Shown: piece after piece, positions 19,594 through 19,882 of the stretch
Numbering within the stretch: position 1 is the first letter of the stretch
Layout: each line of letters opens with the position of its first letter
From: Lysinibacillus_B sp036662795
Lineage (GTDB): Bacteria > Bacillota > Bacilli > Bacillales_A > Planococcaceae
Reading direction: 5' to 3'
Assembly (NCBI RefSeq): GCF_036662795.1
Contig: NZ_JBAFWZ010000040.1
Location: 1-19,882, forward strand
DNA: 19,882 bases
Made by a program: the position numbers and the translations under genes
Notes under the pieces: model-generated
The model's input: the letters and a program-made list of their open reading frames with translations, nothing else
Databases searched by the model: none
Told to the model about the DNA's origin: nothing

Positions 19594-19882
19594 TCACTTT
19601 ATCAATTTTATAAAGCCTTGTTCAATTAATTCTTCTACTGATAAAACGTTACCGTGGGAATCAATACCAAAAAAATGTTGCCCTCCACCCGGTTTATCAA
19701 ACCATGGTGCAATTTCTCCTTCAATTACTTTAAAAAACTTCTTAACTTCATATTGATAGTAGTTAGCTCTCGAACTATGGGGAGCAAGTGCTCTCTGTTC
19801 AAAAGGTATTCCAATGGGAGATAAAAAGTAATTAAAAAAGTCATAAGTGGAATTCCACTTCTTCTCATTTCTGTCTTTCGAT
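19594..19882 (-). CDS. Polymorphic toxin C-terminal TNT-type domain (5' end outside window)
   Basis: The last 95 codons of a longer gene, read on the minus strand from 19881 to a TGA at 19594-19596. Counting from the first visible codon, the segments PIGIPFEQRALAPHSSRANY (22-41), YQYEVKKFFKVIEGEIAPWF (42-61), DKPGGGQHFF (62-71) and LSVEELIEQGFIKLI (80-94) follow the order of the TNT (tuberculosis necrotizing toxin) domain, an NAD+ glycohydrolase. R30, the tyrosines at 41-44 and Q68 of PGGGQ fall where TNT has its catalytic Arg, Tyr and Gln. In Gram-positives such domains sit at the C-terminus of LXG- or other secreted polymorphic toxins; the delivery part is not visible here. An immunity-like gene follows directly. 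The domain assignment is by motif recognition and was not tested by search. Confidence 0.72.
   Translation of the reverse strand, partial: SKDRNEKKWNSTYDFFNYFLSPIGIPFEQRALAPHSSRANYYQYEVKKFFKVIEGEIAPWFDKPGGGQHFFGIDSHGNVLSVEELIEQGFIKLIK

Overview
The window looks like the chromosome of a low-GC Gram-positive Firmicute in the Bacillaceae/Planococcaceae group (Lysinibacillus, Solibacillus or a close relative). This is inferred from strong AGGAGG-type ribosome sites, intrinsic terminators with T-tracts, and Bacillus-type gene pairs (dgk/dck, sigV/rsiV, yhgD/yhgE, glnK/glnL). No rRNA, tRNA, complete insertion sequence or CRISPR array was found.

Layout. Positions 1-250 hold the last codons of serS, a tandem second copy of that gene tail, and a terminator. 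A GNAT acetyltransferase gene follows (359-787), then the CoA-transferase pair scoA-scoB (913-2238). tadA (minus strand) converges on scoB and diverges from the deoxynucleoside kinase operon dgk-dck (2996-4302). A minus-strand iron/heme operon (7728 down to 4450) encodes an IsdE-like lipoprotein, a FecCD permease, a FecE-type ATPase and a HutZ-like heme-degrading protein, behind a near-consensus Fur box. A LOG-family gene, the lysozyme-response pair sigV-rsiV, a small membrane protein gene (minus) and an RraA-like gene follow. Between the RraA-like gene and the next regulator is an array of TACTAGCC motifs spaced at about 21 bp. Then come a TetR regulator (YhgD-like) and the large membrane protein YhgE, each preceded by a related inverted-repeat operator.

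From 14508 to 18004 the minus strand carries gltP with the two-component genes glnK-glnL upstream. The gltP promoter contains a direct repeat close to the published GlnL site of B. subtilis, so the kinase/regulator pair probably controls the adjacent glutamate transporter. A gene-free stretch of about 950 bp (18005-18958) with several inverted repeats separates this block from an AT-rich, probably acquired right edge. That edge holds the C-terminal toxin domain of a polymorphic toxin (TNT-type NAD+ glycohydrolase; the gene continues beyond the window) and its likely immunity gene, which is split into two frames at a run of seven A residues.

The items most worth a second look are the helically phased TACTAGCC array, the toxin with its frame-split immunity gene, the GlnL-like repeat at gltP, the paired YhgD operators, and the duplicated serS tail.
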